Source: Dinghuibacter silviterrae
GTDB taxonomy: Bacteria > Bacteroidota > Bacteroidia > Chitinophagales > Chitinophagaceae
Length of the DNA stretch: 64,000 bases
Direction: 5' to 3'
Assembly (NCBI RefSeq): GCF_004366355.1
Contig: NZ_SODV01000001.1
Coordinates: 620,001 to 684,000 of the forward strand
Both the position numbers and the translations under genes were made by a program. Below the pieces are notes generated by a model. It did no database searches, had not been told where the DNA came from, and saw nothing but the letters and a program-made list of their open reading frames with translations. Shown here one piece after another: positions 1 through 8,821 of the stretch. Position 1 is the first letter of the stretch. Each line of letters starts with the position of its first letter.

Positions 1-686
1 TCGATGTGCCAGCCCGGAAAACCCTCGCCCCACGGGCTGCTCCAGCGCATGATGTGTTCTGGCGGCGCACTCTTCCAGAGGGCGAAGTCCACCTTGTTGC
101 GTTTCTCGTCCTGGTTGTCCAGGTCACGACCGCTTTCCTCCAAATCTTCCAGGATCCTGCCGCTTAGGATTCCATACGGCTGTCCCTGTTCTTTGTAATA
201 GGCATTGTATTTCTCCACGTCGAAATAAACCGACCCGTTGACCACATAAGCATATCCCGCTGAAATGATCTGTTCGATCATATCGATCTGCTCCACGATG
301 TGCCCGGTAGCCGTAGGCTCTATGCTGGGGTCGAGGTTCCCAAACCGCCGCATGGCCCAATGAAACAGGTTGGTATACTTCTGCACCAGTTCCATCGGCT
401 GAAGCTTTTCCAGGACCGCCTTTTTGGAGATCTTGTCCTCCGCTTCCCGTCCTTCTTCCTCGAAATGCCCCGCATCCGTGATGTTGCGCACATACCGCAC
501 CGCATACCCCAGGTGCATCAGGTACCTATAAACCACGTCAAACGTAATAAACGGCCTGGCGTGTCCCAGGTGCGATTCCCCGCTCACCGTCGGTCCGCAA
601 ACATACATCCCCACCCGCCCGGGAATCAGGGGCACGAATACTTCCTTTTGCCGTGTCAGAGAGTTATAAACCTTCAAATCTGCCAT
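1..686 (-). CDS. cysS: Cysteinyl-tRNA synthetase (C-terminus cut off by window edge)
   Basis: Class I aminoacyl-tRNA synthetase that charges tRNA-Cys with cysteine in the cytoplasm. The visible 228 or so N-terminal residues contain the family's CGPTV zinc-cysteine/nucleotide segment followed by the HIGH-type signature, here SHLGHAR, and then [14 protein letters not shown]. The region ending in [25 protein letters not shown]... (read in two parts) is the conserved cysteine-binding part of CysS. The KMSKS loop and anticodon domain lie outside the window. The ATG at 684-686 is chosen because the family starts a few residues before the [12 protein letters not shown] segment. A TATCTTTG promoter box lies 20 bases upstream. 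Identification is firm. Confidence 0.96.
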   Translation of the reverse strand, partial: MADLKVYNSLTRQKEVFVPLIPGRVGMYVCGPTVSGESHLGHARPFITFDVVYRYLMHLGYAVRYVRNITDAGHFEEEGREAEDKISKKAVLEKLQPMELVQKYTNLFHWAMRRFGNLDPSIEPTATGHIVEQIDMIEQIISAGYAYVVNGSVYFDVEKYNAYYKEQGQPYGILSGRILEDLEESGRDLDNQDEKRNKVDFALWKSAPPEHIMRWSSPWGEGFPGWHI

Positions 687-706
687 AAATTCTAATGAAA
701 TCTGCT

Positions 707-714
707 CAAAGATA
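707..714 (-). promoter_or_regulatory. Bacteroidota -7 promoter box of cysS
   Basis: On the minus strand this reads TATCTTTG, an exact match to the Bacteroidota sigma-factor box TAnnTTTG, 20 bases before the cysS ATG. No clear -33 TTG element is seen. Confidence 0.6.
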
Positions 715-789
715 ATCGTTTCCCCTGGCTCTCCCGAATCCCGCCGCCGCATCCCTATAACTCTACTTTGAGGACAAACCATGCTGCTA

Positions 790-900
790 GGCCGAGGGGG
801 GGTATGTCCATTTTACTCTTTTCCTCAGGGAACCGAAACGTCTTGGCATCGTTCGAATCACCTGAGGAAAAGAGTAAAATGGACATACCCCCCCTCGGCC
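790..900. repeat. Long perfect hairpin element, copy 1
   Basis: Two 40-base arms (790-829 and 861-900) are perfect reverse complements around a 31-base loop. The outer part is a G-run/C-run block and the inner part carries a GTCCATTTTACTC...TTTTCCT core. It sits between the end of the EEP gene and the promoter of cysS. A second copy with the same design but different sequence is at 9629-9743. There is no T-tract, so a simple terminator is not an obvious explanation. Confidence 0.93.
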
Positions 901-945
901 GGGGCAATCAGGCGTAACCGCTAGAGGTAGCGTTATAGTATAGAT

Positions 946-2094
946 TTATTTAACCGGAAGGTGATCTTCCTCGGGGTTCTCGTTCCCAGGATCGTAGATC
1001 GTGGCGGTGATGGGGAAGTGATCGCTGAGGACGCGGGGGGTGCAGGAATATTGGAAGGCGTTGTAGGAGGGGTCGAAGAGGATGTAGTCGATGCGGAGCG
1101 TGGGGGATATTTGGGAGAAGGTACGGCTCCAGCCGCTGCCCTTTTCGCGAAACGCGTCTTTGAGGCCGTCGTGGATGGTGGCGTAGGCGTAGGAATTCGG
1201 GACGTCGTTAAAGTCGCCGCAGACGATCACGGGGTTGGGGCTGTGCTCGATCACCTCGTGCACCACGTCCGCCTGGTCCGCGCGCCGGAGAAGGCCCGAC
1301 TTGATTTTGCCCAGGATATTCCGGGATTGCCGTTTGGCGCTGTCTCCTTCTGAAAGCGAAGGGTTGTCCAGGAAGGCGTAGTCCCTTTTATCAAAGTGCA
1401 GCGACTGCAGGTGTACGTTAAAGACCCGGAAGGTGTCCAGGGGCGTCACGATGTCCGCGTATTCAAAGACGTCGTTGTACTTTCTTTCCTTGCCGATAAT
1501 ATTCGTCTGCTGCAGGATGGGGTATTTGGAAAAAATAATCACCCCGTAGTGATAGATCGTGTTGTTGTAACGGCTGTCTGCGTACCATTCGTAAGCCACC
1601 GCATAGTACGGAAAACCGAGGGCGTGGCGGAAGCTCTGTATGGAGTAAGGATGGGCGAGGGTATCGCAAAAAAAGAATTCCTGGAAACAGGCGATGTCCG
1701 GGTCTTCCTTGTGGATGAGCTCGATCATGTCCTGTTTGACCGTAGGATTTTTTTTGTTGTCGAAGAAGTTGAACAGGTGCACGTTCCAGCTCATCACCTT
1801 GAGCATGTTCGCCGGCTTCGGGTCACCGGCGTGTGTGTCGATGTGGAACGACATAAACGCCCGGATCGGTCCCAGCGACAGAATGATGCCCACCAGCGAA
1901 ATAAGGGTCCAGCGGTACCGGCGGCGGATCAGCCAGAAGAGGAGAAAAAGAAGGGTCAACAGCAACAACCAGGGGAACCCGAGTGCCAGGAATCCCAACG
2001 GCCACCAGTGCCTGGGATCTACGTGGGGAATGAGACCTACCAAGAGCAGGAGGATGACCACCAGGCTATTGGCAAGGATCAGGAGCGCGCGCAT
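946..2094 (-). CDS. Membrane-anchored endonuclease/exonuclease/phosphatase (EEP) family protein
   Basis: 382 residues. Three hydrophobic segments (about 4-24, 31-56 and 64-80) anchor the protein, followed by an EEP (DNase I-like) domain from residue 99. Family motifs are visible: MSWNVHLFN (101-109), the metal-binding Glu in CFQEF (136-140), GDFNDVP (293-299), RIDYI (334-338) and SDHFP (357-361), so the catalytic Glu, Asp, Asn and His residues are intact. EEP proteins hydrolyse phosphodiesters or phosphomonoesters; the substrate here is unknown. The next gene upstream on the same strand, a rhomboid-like gene, ends only 5 bases before it, so the two are probably co-transcribed. Confidence 0.88.
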   Translation of the reverse strand: MRALLILANSLVVILLLLVGLIPHVDPRHWWPLGFLALGFPWLLLLTLLFLLFWLIRRRYRWTLISLVGIILSLGPIRAFMSFHIDTHAGDPKPANMLKVMSWNVHLFNFFDNKKNPTVKQDMIELIHKEDPDIACFQEFFFCDTLAHPYSIQSFRHALGFPYYAVAYEWYADSRYNNTIYHYGVIIFSKYPILQQTNIIGKERKYNDVFEYADIVTPLDTFRVFNVHLQSLHFDKRDYAFLDNPSLSEGDSAKRQSRNILGKIKSGLLRRADQADVVHEVIEHSPNPVIVCGDFNDVPNSYAYATIHDGLKDAFREKGSGWSRTFSQISPTLRIDYILFDPSYNAFQYSCTPRVLSDHFPITATIYDPGNENPEEDHLPVK

Positions 2095-2099
2095 GGCTA

Positions 2100-3035
2100 T
2101 TACAACTCTTCTTCTTCGCTAGCCCGTTTCAGGAACTCCCGTTCCTCCTCCGTGAGGTGTTGGTAGCCCTTTTGCGAGATCTTATCGAGAAGCTCGTCTA
2201 CTTTTTGTTGGGTGATCAATGGCGTCTTCGTGTAAGGCGGATTACCCTGGTTTTTATAGAACAGTTCTTTTTTAAACACCTTCTTTTCCTTGACATTGTT
2301 CGGGTTGGCGAGGTTCATGACCCATTGGTAGAGGCTGTGCATCCACCCGCCCCAGTCACGCCCCTTGCGCAGCTCTTGCACGAAAACAAAGCCCATGGCG
2401 GCCCCCGCCGCGTGGGACAGGTGATACGCGTAAGGCGCGCCCCCTACCCCGGCCAGGTCGATGGCCACGTACACAATGGTCAGGATCCACAGGGGAATGC
2501 CTCCGTTGAGCATGGGGAATATCCGGTAATCCGGCGATACCATGGTGGTGGCGATGGCGATCGCCATGATCCCCGCATTGGCGCCGATGAGCTCAGGTGA
2601 AAACCCTCTCAGGCCGGGGCTAAGCGTACAAATCGCCAGGAAAACCACGCCGCCGGCAAGGCCGCCGTACAGGTACAAGGGGACGATCTGGCGGTTGCCC
2701 GTAAGATCCTGAAGGATGTACCCAAAGGCCCAAAGCCAAAGCATATTGCTGATGAGCAGCCAGGCGTCCACGTGGATAAACATGGCCGTGAGTAACGTCC
2801 AGGGCCGGGTGGCGAACGTGGAAAAGTTACCCGGCAGGGCTATCCAGTCCAGCACGTGCTTTTGAAACAACTCGGACGAGGTCGGGGGCCCGGCCTGGGT
2901 GGTGACCTTATAAATGATCTGGATGAACCCCAGTATGACGAAGATGACGGCGTTTATCGCCACCAGGTTGAATAGGGCATTGTTGGACTCTCCCAGCAGG
3001 ATCCTGCGCCGGCTATTTTTTTCCGTAACTGCCAT
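2100..3035 (-). CDS. Rhomboid-family membrane protein, probable pseudoprotease
   Basis: 311 residues from the ATG at 3033-3035; a GTG four codons upstream is also possible. Six or so membrane helices of the rhomboid fold are followed by a soluble tail ending KRASEEEEL, typical of the larger of the two Bacteroidota rhomboids. The protease motif GxSG is replaced by GANAG, with Asn153 where the nucleophilic Ser belongs. The oxyanion-hole His of the HxxxN motif in helix 2 is Leu93, with Asn97 kept. His208 of SHAAGAAMG remains. Proteolysis is therefore unlikely; a binding or chaperone role like other dead rhomboids is an inference. It lies 72 bases after the active rhomboid gene on the same strand. 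Confidence 0.88.
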   Translation of the reverse strand: MAVTEKNSRRRILLGESNNALFNLVAINAVIFVILGFIQIIYKVTTQAGPPTSSELFQKHVLDWIALPGNFSTFATRPWTLLTAMFIHVDAWLLISNMLWLWAFGYILQDLTGNRQIVPLYLYGGLAGGVVFLAICTLSPGLRGFSPELIGANAGIMAIAIATTMVSPDYRIFPMLNGGIPLWILTIVYVAIDLAGVGGAPYAYHLSHAAGAAMGFVFVQELRKGRDWGGWMHSLYQWVMNLANPNNVKEKKVFKKELFYKNQGNPPYTKTPLITQQKVDELLDKISQKGYQHLTEEEREFLKRASEEEEL

Positions 3036-3107
3036 AAAAACTTTCACTCCCTTAATACGTACGTAATATTCTACCCTAAAGTTACGAAATCGCCCCGGGA
3101 TGAATCG

Positions 3108-3827
3108 TTAATAAAAATCCCGGCGATTGGTCCTGTTCCAGATAAAGACAATCAAAAAGCCCACCAGGCCACCCCCCAGGTGTGCATAGTGTGCGACGTC
3201 GTCGCCCGGTGTCGCCCGGACGCCGCCAAACAGCTCGATCAGGATATACCCGATCACCAGCCACTTTGCCTTTATCGGGAATGGAATAGGAATAATGAAC
3301 ATTTCCGTGTTCGGAAAAGTATATCCAAAGGCGACCAGCACCCCGAAGATCGCGCCGGAAGCGCCATAGAGCGGTACGTTGAGGATTTCGTCCCGAAGGG
3401 CAATACCCGTGTCCTGGTCGATCGCCCCTGCGTACTCATGGAGCAGGGAAGTGTTGTGGAAATACATGATTATCATATTGATAATCACCGCACCTATCCC
3501 GCAGATCAGGTAGAAATTCAAAAACCGTTTGGACCCCCAGAAGTTCTCCAGCGTACTGCCGAACATCCAGAGGGCAAACATATTGAAGAAAATATGGGCA
3601 AAAACGATACGCCCGCCCGAGGTGGCTTCGTGGAGAAACATGTACGACACAAACTGGAAGGGCTTGAACAAGGAGGAACGGATGTCATACAAAGCGAAAG
3701 TGCGAATGATCCAGGACCCGGAACCTCCCGTGAGGATTTCCAAAAGCCAAACGACAACATTAATGATAATCAGGTATTTAATAACAGGAGGGAATCCAGG
3801 TAACCCACTCTGCCGATAGTTAGCCAT
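3108..3827 (-). CDS. Rhomboid family intramembrane serine protease
   Basis: 239 residues with six predicted membrane helices. The catalytic Ser157 lies in GASGAIFG (155-162) and the catalytic His216 in AHLGGGLVG. The AHIFFN segment (77-82) supplies the oxyanion-hole His78 and Asn82. The enzyme cleaves transmembrane segments of membrane proteins inside the lipid bilayer; its substrates are unknown. It is first in a minus-strand run with the degenerate rhomboid and the EEP gene. A TATTTTTA near-match to the -7 box lies about 18 bases before the ATG. Confidence 0.93.
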   Translation of the reverse strand: MANYRQSGLPGFPPVIKYLIIINVVVWLLEILTGGSGSWIIRTFALYDIRSSLFKPFQFVSYMFLHEATSGGRIVFAHIFFNMFALWMFGSTLENFWGSKRFLNFYLICGIGAVIINMIIMYFHNTSLLHEYAGAIDQDTGIALRDEILNVPLYGASGAIFGVLVAFGYTFPNTEMFIIPIPFPIKAKWLVIGYILIELFGGVRATPGDDVAHYAHLGGGLVGFLIVFIWNRTNRRDFY

Positions 3828-3870
3828 GTCCGATAGTTTTGTTGTTAAAAATAGCGCATCGCCGTCAAAA

Positions 3871-5283
3871 TCACCCCCTCCACTCCAGCAACACCACGTT
3901 CTCGATGTGATGGGTATGGGGAAACAGGTCCACCGGCTGGACCCGGGTTATCCGGTAGCGCTCGTCCAGCAGTTGCAGATCCCTGGCCTGGGTGGCCACG
4001 TTACAGCTCACATATACCACCCTGGGCGCCCCTATTTCCAGGAGTTTCCGGACCAGTTGCTCGTGCATACCCGCCCGGGGCGGGTCGGTGATGAGCACAT
4101 CCGGCCGGCCATGCGCGGCGAAAAAGGCGTCGTCGCACACTTCCGTCACATCTCCCGTAAAAAACCGGGCGTGTTCAACGCCGTTCAGGCGGGCGTTTTC
4201 CTCTGCGTCCCGGATCGCGGCTTCGATCACTTCCACCCCTACAACCCTTCCTGCTTTCGGGCTCAGGAAGATCCCGATGCTTCCCGTGCCGCAGTATAGG
4301 TCGTAGATGGTTTCGGTTCCCGTCAGGCCCGCAAACTCCCTGACGACTGAATAGAGCCTTTCCGCCTGCCGGGTATTGGTCTGGAAAAAGGATTTGGGTC
4401 CGATCTTAAACCGGAAGTCCTCCAGGGTCTCGGTGACAAAGCCTTTTCCGTAATAGGTCTTGGGCTCCAGGTCGTGGATGCTGTCGTTCCACTTCGGGTT
4501 GATCGTATACAAAAGGGTCGTGATCCCCGGGACCTGCGCCAGGAGATGATCCATCAACCGGGGGCCCTCCACCCGGTCTTCGTACCCCATGACGAGGTTG
4601 ACCATGACTTCCCCGGTTGTACACACCCGGACCACCAGGTTCCTGAGCCAGCCGGTATGCTGGCGGATGTCGTAAAACGTATAGCCTTCCCTCAAGGCAA
4701 AGTCCCGGACCGTCGACCGGATGAGGTCGCTCGGCTCCGCCTGCAGATGGCATTCCTTTAGGTCGATGACCTTGTCGAAAAGCTTGGGTACGTGAAAACC
4801 CAGACCCGGTTCGGGCGCAGGCATGTCCGGCCCGGCGGCGCGCATTTCTTCCTGCGTCCGGTAACGGCGGCTGCTAAACGTAAATTCCAGTTTGTTCCGG
4901 TAATAGCGGGTGTCTTCTCCGCCGATGATCGGGCGGACTTCCGGGAGGGTTATTTTGCCCAGGCGTGTCAGGTTCTGGATAACTTCCCGCTCCTTGTAGA
5001 CCAACTGTTGCGGATAAGGCAGCATCTGCCATTTACACCCGCCGCAAAGTCCGAAATGCGGACAAAACGGGTCGACCCGCTCCGGGGACAGGGACCTGAA
5101 AGCCGTTACCCGCCCCTCTGCCCAGTCTTTCTTACTCTTCGTAAGGACGACGTCCACCACGTCACCGGGAACCGCTCCTTCTATAAAGATGACCTTGCCG
5201 TCTATTCTTGCGAGTGCCTTGCCTTCGGCCGCATAGTCCGTAACCGCTACCTGTTCCAGCGTCTTCAACAATTTTTTTCTCAC
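3871..5283 (-). CDS. rlmD: 23S rRNA (uracil-5-)-methyltransferase RlmD/RumA type
   Basis: 470 residues from a GTG start at 5281-5283. It transfers methyl from SAM to C5 of a uridine in 23S rRNA. An N-terminal TRAM-like RNA-binding part is followed by the iron-sulfur cysteine cluster CPHFGLCGGC, the SAM-binding DLYCGTGSIGIF and the catalytic Cys in YVSCNVATQARDL. The frame stays open to 5364, but a TATTTTTG promoter box sits four bases before the GTG. The longer reading would also overlap the divergent gene's signal peptide. The GTG start aligns with family N-termini (KKLLKTLEQVAVTDYAAEGKA is split here for brevity). RlmD rather than another TrmA-family target is inferred. Confidence 0.9.
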   Translation of the reverse strand: MRKKLLKTLEQVAVTDYAAEGKALARIDGKVIFIEGAVPGDVVDVVLTKSKKDWAEGRVTAFRSLSPERVDPFCPHFGLCGGCKWQMLPYPQQLVYKEREVIQNLTRLGKITLPEVRPIIGGEDTRYYRNKLEFTFSSRRYRTQEEMRAAGPDMPAPEPGLGFHVPKLFDKVIDLKECHLQAEPSDLIRSTVRDFALREGYTFYDIRQHTGWLRNLVVRVCTTGEVMVNLVMGYEDRVEGPRLMDHLLAQVPGITTLLYTINPKWNDSIHDLEPKTYYGKGFVTETLEDFRFKIGPKSFFQTNTRQAERLYSVVREFAGLTGTETIYDLYCGTGSIGIFLSPKAGRVVGVEVIEAAIRDAEENARLNGVEHARFFTGDVTEVCDDAFFAAHGRPDVLITDPPRAGMHEQLVRKLLEIGAPRVVYVSCNVATQARDLQLLDERYRITRVQPVDLFPHTHHIENVVLLEWRG

Positions 5284-5287
5284 GTAG

Positions 5288-5295
5288 CAAAAATA
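5288..5295 (-). promoter_or_regulatory. -7 promoter box of rlmD, 4 bases before GTG
   Basis: On the minus strand TATTTTTG-CTAC-GTG. It matches TAnnTTTG exactly and has the same four-base spacing seen at several other genes in the window, implying a leaderless transcript. Confidence 0.55.
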
Positions 5296-5365
5296 CTGGA
5301 TTCGTGTATGTGTCCCACTTTTCGTGTATATTTCCGTTGTGAAAGCGACTAAAATCCAATCCATA

Positions 5366-6862
5366 ATGAAGGGTGCGCTCGCCCTGTTCCTGCTGGCGGC
5401 CGCCTGGCCTTCTTCCTCCCTCCTGGCCCAAGGCTACGACATCAAAGTGACTTTCAAACCGTACACCCGGGGGTTTATTTACCTGGCGCATTATTTCGGC
5501 AAACCCGTCTATGTCAAGGATTCCCTACCCCTGGGACCCGGGAGCACGGTGGAATTCAAGGGGCGAGAACCCCTGGAGGGCGGCATATACATGGTCGTCA
5601 ACCCGGCCAAAAACCAGATGGTGGAAATGCTCATAGACAGCGGGAGCGCCAAACAGCACTTCAGCGTCGTCGCGGACTCCGCCGACCTCGTCCATGGTAC
5701 GCACTTTACCGGGTCTCCCGACAACGATGTCTTTTCTTCCTACCAGGCGTATGCCGCGGGACAATACACCCGGATGCGCCCCCTGCAACAAGCGCTGTCC
5801 ACCGCAAAGACCCACGCCGACTCGACCCGTCTGATCGACCAGATCCAGTCGATCAACAAGGCCACCGCGGACTACCGGACCAACCTGATGAAGGTCAATC
5901 CCAGCAGCTTCCTGGCGACCCTGTTCGCCCTGATGCAGGAACCGGTTATTCCGCCCGCCCCCAAACTGTCCAACGGCCGGCCCGACTCTCTTTTTGCCTA
6001 CCGTTATTACAAGGCCCACTACTGGGACGGCATTGCCTTTAACGACGGACGGCTGCTCTTCACCCCCATCTTCGAACCAAAGCTCAACGACTACTTCACC
6101 CGTTTGGTGTCCCCGGAGCCCGACTCCCTGAAAGAGGAGGTCAACTACATGATCCTGTACAGCCGCTCCGACCCGACGATGTTCAAATACTTCATCACAA
6201 AATTCACCAACGACTACGCCACGCCGAAGTATATGGGCCAGGACGCCGTGTTCCTGGATTTGTTCGAAAAATACTACCAGACCGGGCAGGTGGACTGGCT
6301 GACCGATGCCCAGAAAAAAGCCATCTACGACCGCGCCTACAGCATCATGGCCAACCAGCTCGGCGACCCCGCCGCGGATATGTCGCTTCTGGACACCGCG
6401 GACCGGAAGTTGTCCTTGTATTCTGTCCAGGCGCCCTTTACCGTCGTTTGTTTTTGGGACCCGGATTGCGGACATTGTCAAAAGATCGTCCCGGAGCTCG
6501 ACAGTATCTATGTCGCCAAATGGAAACAACTGGGTGTAAAGGTTTGGGCCGTCCTCATCGACACCGTCAAAACCGATGTGGCCAAGATCGCCCCTGAAAA
6601 GGCCCACTGGATGAAGTACATCCGGGATCACCACCTGGACGACTGGCTCAACGTGTACCAGACACCGGCCATGAAACAGGAAGACATAGACGCCAAACGC
6701 GCGGGCTTCCGGCAGCTCTATGACGTCTACCAGACGCCCACGATCTACCTGCTGGACGAACAAAAAAAGATCGTCGGCAAAAAGCTGACCTGGGAACAGG
6801 TGGATGAGCTCATCCAACGGAAAATGCAAAGGGCACACACCACCAATCCCGTATCCCGCTGA
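5366..6862 (+). CDS. Secreted TlpA-like thioredoxin-fold protein with DUF4369/DUF5106-like N-terminal domains
   Basis: 498 residues from the ATG at 5366, which begins a clean signal peptide (MKGALALFLLAAAWPSS...LLAQ). The beta-rich N-terminal part (about 20-115) resembles DUF4369, the helical middle resembles DUF5106, and the C-terminal thioredoxin domain carries CFWDPDCGHCQKIVPEL with the redox pair Cys368-Gly-His-Cys371. It probably acts as a periplasmic thiol-disulfide oxidoreductase, perhaps feeding electrons to envelope proteins. A GTG 14 codons upstream would spoil the signal peptide. Its stop overlaps the ATG of the foldase gene by one base (TGATG), so the two are translationally coupled. 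Confidence 0.85.
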   Translation: MKGALALFLLAAAWPSSSLLAQGYDIKVTFKPYTRGFIYLAHYFGKPVYVKDSLPLGPGSTVEFKGREPLEGGIYMVVNPAKNQMVEMLIDSGSAKQHFSVVADSADLVHGTHFTGSPDNDVFSSYQAYAAGQYTRMRPLQQALSTAKTHADSTRLIDQIQSINKATADYRTNLMKVNPSSFLATLFALMQEPVIPPAPKLSNGRPDSLFAYRYYKAHYWDGIAFNDGRLLFTPIFEPKLNDYFTRLVSPEPDSLKEEVNYMILYSRSDPTMFKYFITKFTNDYATPKYMGQDAVFLDLFEKYYQTGQVDWLTDAQKKAIYDRAYSIMANQLGDPAADMSLLDTADRKLSLYSVQAPFTVVCFWDPDCGHCQKIVPELDSIYVAKWKQLGVKVWAVLIDTVKTDVAKIAPEKAHWMKYIRDHHLDDWLNVYQTPAMKQEDIDAKRAGFRQLYDVYQTPTIYLLDEQKKIVGKKLTWEQVDELIQRKMQRAHTTNPVSR

Positions 6863-8778
6863 TGAAAAAGATCACCTCTTTCTTTTTGATGGCTTGTGGC
6901 ATTCAGGGGGCCGTAAACGCGCAGACCCTTTTTAGCTACGGCCCCTATAAGGTCGACAAGCAGGAGTTCCTGTGGGCCTACCGCAAAAACAATACACAGG
7001 CCGCCGGAAAAAGCGTGGACGCCTACCTGAACCTGTACATCGACTATAAGCTAAAGGTCCGCGCCGCCGAGGATGCCCGCCTGGATTCGGCCGCAGACTT
7101 CCAACGAGACCAGCGGGGTTTTACACGGGAACTTTCCGACCAAACCATGCACCGCCTGGAGGGCATCGGCCGGCTCAGCCAGGAAGCCCTGGAACGGGGA
7201 CAGACCGACGTCGAAATCGCCCAGATTTTTATAGGCTTTACCCGTCCCGGTGATTCCACAGAGGCTTATACCCGTATCCGGGAGGCCCGGGACCAACTGG
7301 CCAAAGGCGTCCCCTTTGCCACCGTGGCCTCGACCTACGGAAGCAGCCCCCTCCTCAAAACCACGGGTGGCTATACAGGATACATCACTGCTTTTTCGTT
7401 GCCCTACGCCGCCGAGAACATCGTATACGGTCTCAAAGACGGCGCCTGGTCCGGGATCTACCGGAGCCGTTCGGGTTACCATATTTTCAAACGCCTGGGC
7501 CAGCGCCCCAACCCCGGCTCGATCCGGGTCGCCCAGATCCTCATTGCACTCCCCCCAAAAGCCACCCAGGCCGACAAAGACAAGGCCCTTTCCATCGCAA
7601 ACCACGTCTATGATTCCTTGAAAAAGGGAGGCAACTTCGACAGCCTCGTCCGCCGGTACAGCGACGACAAGATGACGTATTACAACTATGGGTTGCTCCC
7701 CGACTTCACCACGGGTGATTTCGACCCCGCCTTTGAAAAGGCCGCCTTTGCCCTGGCGCAGAACGGGGATGTGTCCGCACCCATAGAAACAGCCTATGGT
7801 TATCACATCATCAAAAAGATAGGACTCCAACCGGCTCTACGGGACAGCCTGGACAATCAGCGCTGGTATACCCTCCAGCAAAAGGTCTTTTACAGCGACC
7901 GGATGGATGCCGCCAAAGCCGCCTTTGCCGAATCCTCTCTTCCCATGATCCGGTACCGCGACCTTCGCCCCGACACCGCCTGGTTGTTCCGGACCACGGA
8001 CACGTTACTAAAAACCCGCGGGGGCGAAGAATACATCAAAAAGGTACGCCAGATCCCCCTGTTCTCTTTTGAAAACAAAACGTACACCTCCACCGACTGG
8101 TTCAGGTACCTCCTTTATAAACGAACCGGCGACGGCAAGGATCCCTTCGTCCGGTACCCCGACATCCTGCGTACCTTTCTCCACACTTCAGCCCTGGAAT
8201 ATGTCCAGGCCAACCTCGACCACCTTTATCCGGAATACCACTACCAGGTCCGCGAATTCGCCGACGGTACGCTCTTATTCTCCATCACCCAACAAGACGT
8301 TTGGAACCGGGCCGAGGATGACACCGCCGCCCTCCGGAGCTGGTTCTGGCAACACAAAGACCAATTCCACCTCCGGCCCAGTGCCGACGCGCTTTTCTTC
8401 AGCGCTGCCGACAGCAGTTCGCTGTCGCGTTTCCGCGCGCAACTGCTACAAGCTCCCTCCCGCTGGAGGGAAACCCTGGGCGCCTACCCCTCCATAGCCG
8501 CGGACTCCGCCCGCGTCGAACTACAGGCGCTCTCCATTGACAGCGCCGGGGCACAAGCCGGTCTTGTCACCACGCCGGCCCTCCAACCCGACAACCACTA
8601 CCATGTATACGCGCTCCTAAAGGTGTATCCCCCGGTACCCGCCACGGGTTTTGAAGAAGTAAAGGGTCTTGTGCTCAACGACTATCAAAATTACCTGGAA
8701 CGGAAATGGATCGCCGGCCTCCGCCGCAAATATCCCGTAACCGTCAACCAGTCTGTATTGGCACAGATCAAGCGCTGA
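6862..8778 (+). CDS. Periplasmic peptidyl-prolyl isomerase, two parvulin (PpiC/SurA-like) domains
   Basis: 638 residues. A signal peptide (about 1-20) precedes two parvulin-type rotamase domains, roughly residues 110-210 (...QIFIGFTRPGD to YHIFKRLGQ) and 222-325 (VAQILIALPPKA to YGYHIIKKIG). The GYHI(F/I)K ends are typical of the fold. A long C-terminal region of unknown fold follows. It likely helps outer-membrane proteins fold in the periplasm. It is co-transcribed with the thioredoxin-like gene before it and lies 43 bases before an outer-membrane barrel gene, which fits a foldase role. SurA equivalence is inferred. Confidence 0.86.
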   Translation: MKKITSFFLMACGIQGAVNAQTLFSYGPYKVDKQEFLWAYRKNNTQAAGKSVDAYLNLYIDYKLKVRAAEDARLDSAADFQRDQRGFTRELSDQTMHRLEGIGRLSQEALERGQTDVEIAQIFIGFTRPGDSTEAYTRIREARDQLAKGVPFATVASTYGSSPLLKTTGGYTGYITAFSLPYAAENIVYGLKDGAWSGIYRSRSGYHIFKRLGQRPNPGSIRVAQILIALPPKATQADKDKALSIANHVYDSLKKGGNFDSLVRRYSDDKMTYYNYGLLPDFTTGDFDPAFEKAAFALAQNGDVSAPIETAYGYHIIKKIGLQPALRDSLDNQRWYTLQQKVFYSDRMDAAKAAFAESSLPMIRYRDLRPDTAWLFRTTDTLLKTRGGEEYIKKVRQIPLFSFENKTYTSTDWFRYLLYKRTGDGKDPFVRYPDILRTFLHTSALEYVQANLDHLYPEYHYQVREFADGTLLFSITQQDVWNRAEDDTAALRSWFWQHKDQFHLRPSADALFFSAADSSSLSRFRAQLLQAPSRWRETLGAYPSIAADSARVELQALSIDSAGAQAGLVTTPALQPDNHYHVYALLKVYPPVPATGFEEVKGLVLNDYQNYLERKWIAGLRRKYPVTVNQSVLAQIKR

Positions 8779-8821
8779 CGCCACCCTGCGAATTGGCATG
8801 GAATTGGAATCATTCATAGCT

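Noticed and set aside
790-900. Hairpin as an ordinary intrinsic terminator of the EEP gene
   Set aside because: Arms are far longer than usual and no T-tract follows on the minus strand; the related second copy points to a repeat family instead.
5525-6838. A 437-residue frame antisense to the TlpA-like gene
   Set aside because: Antisense to a gene with clear signal peptide and CxxC motif; composition is that of a mirror frame.
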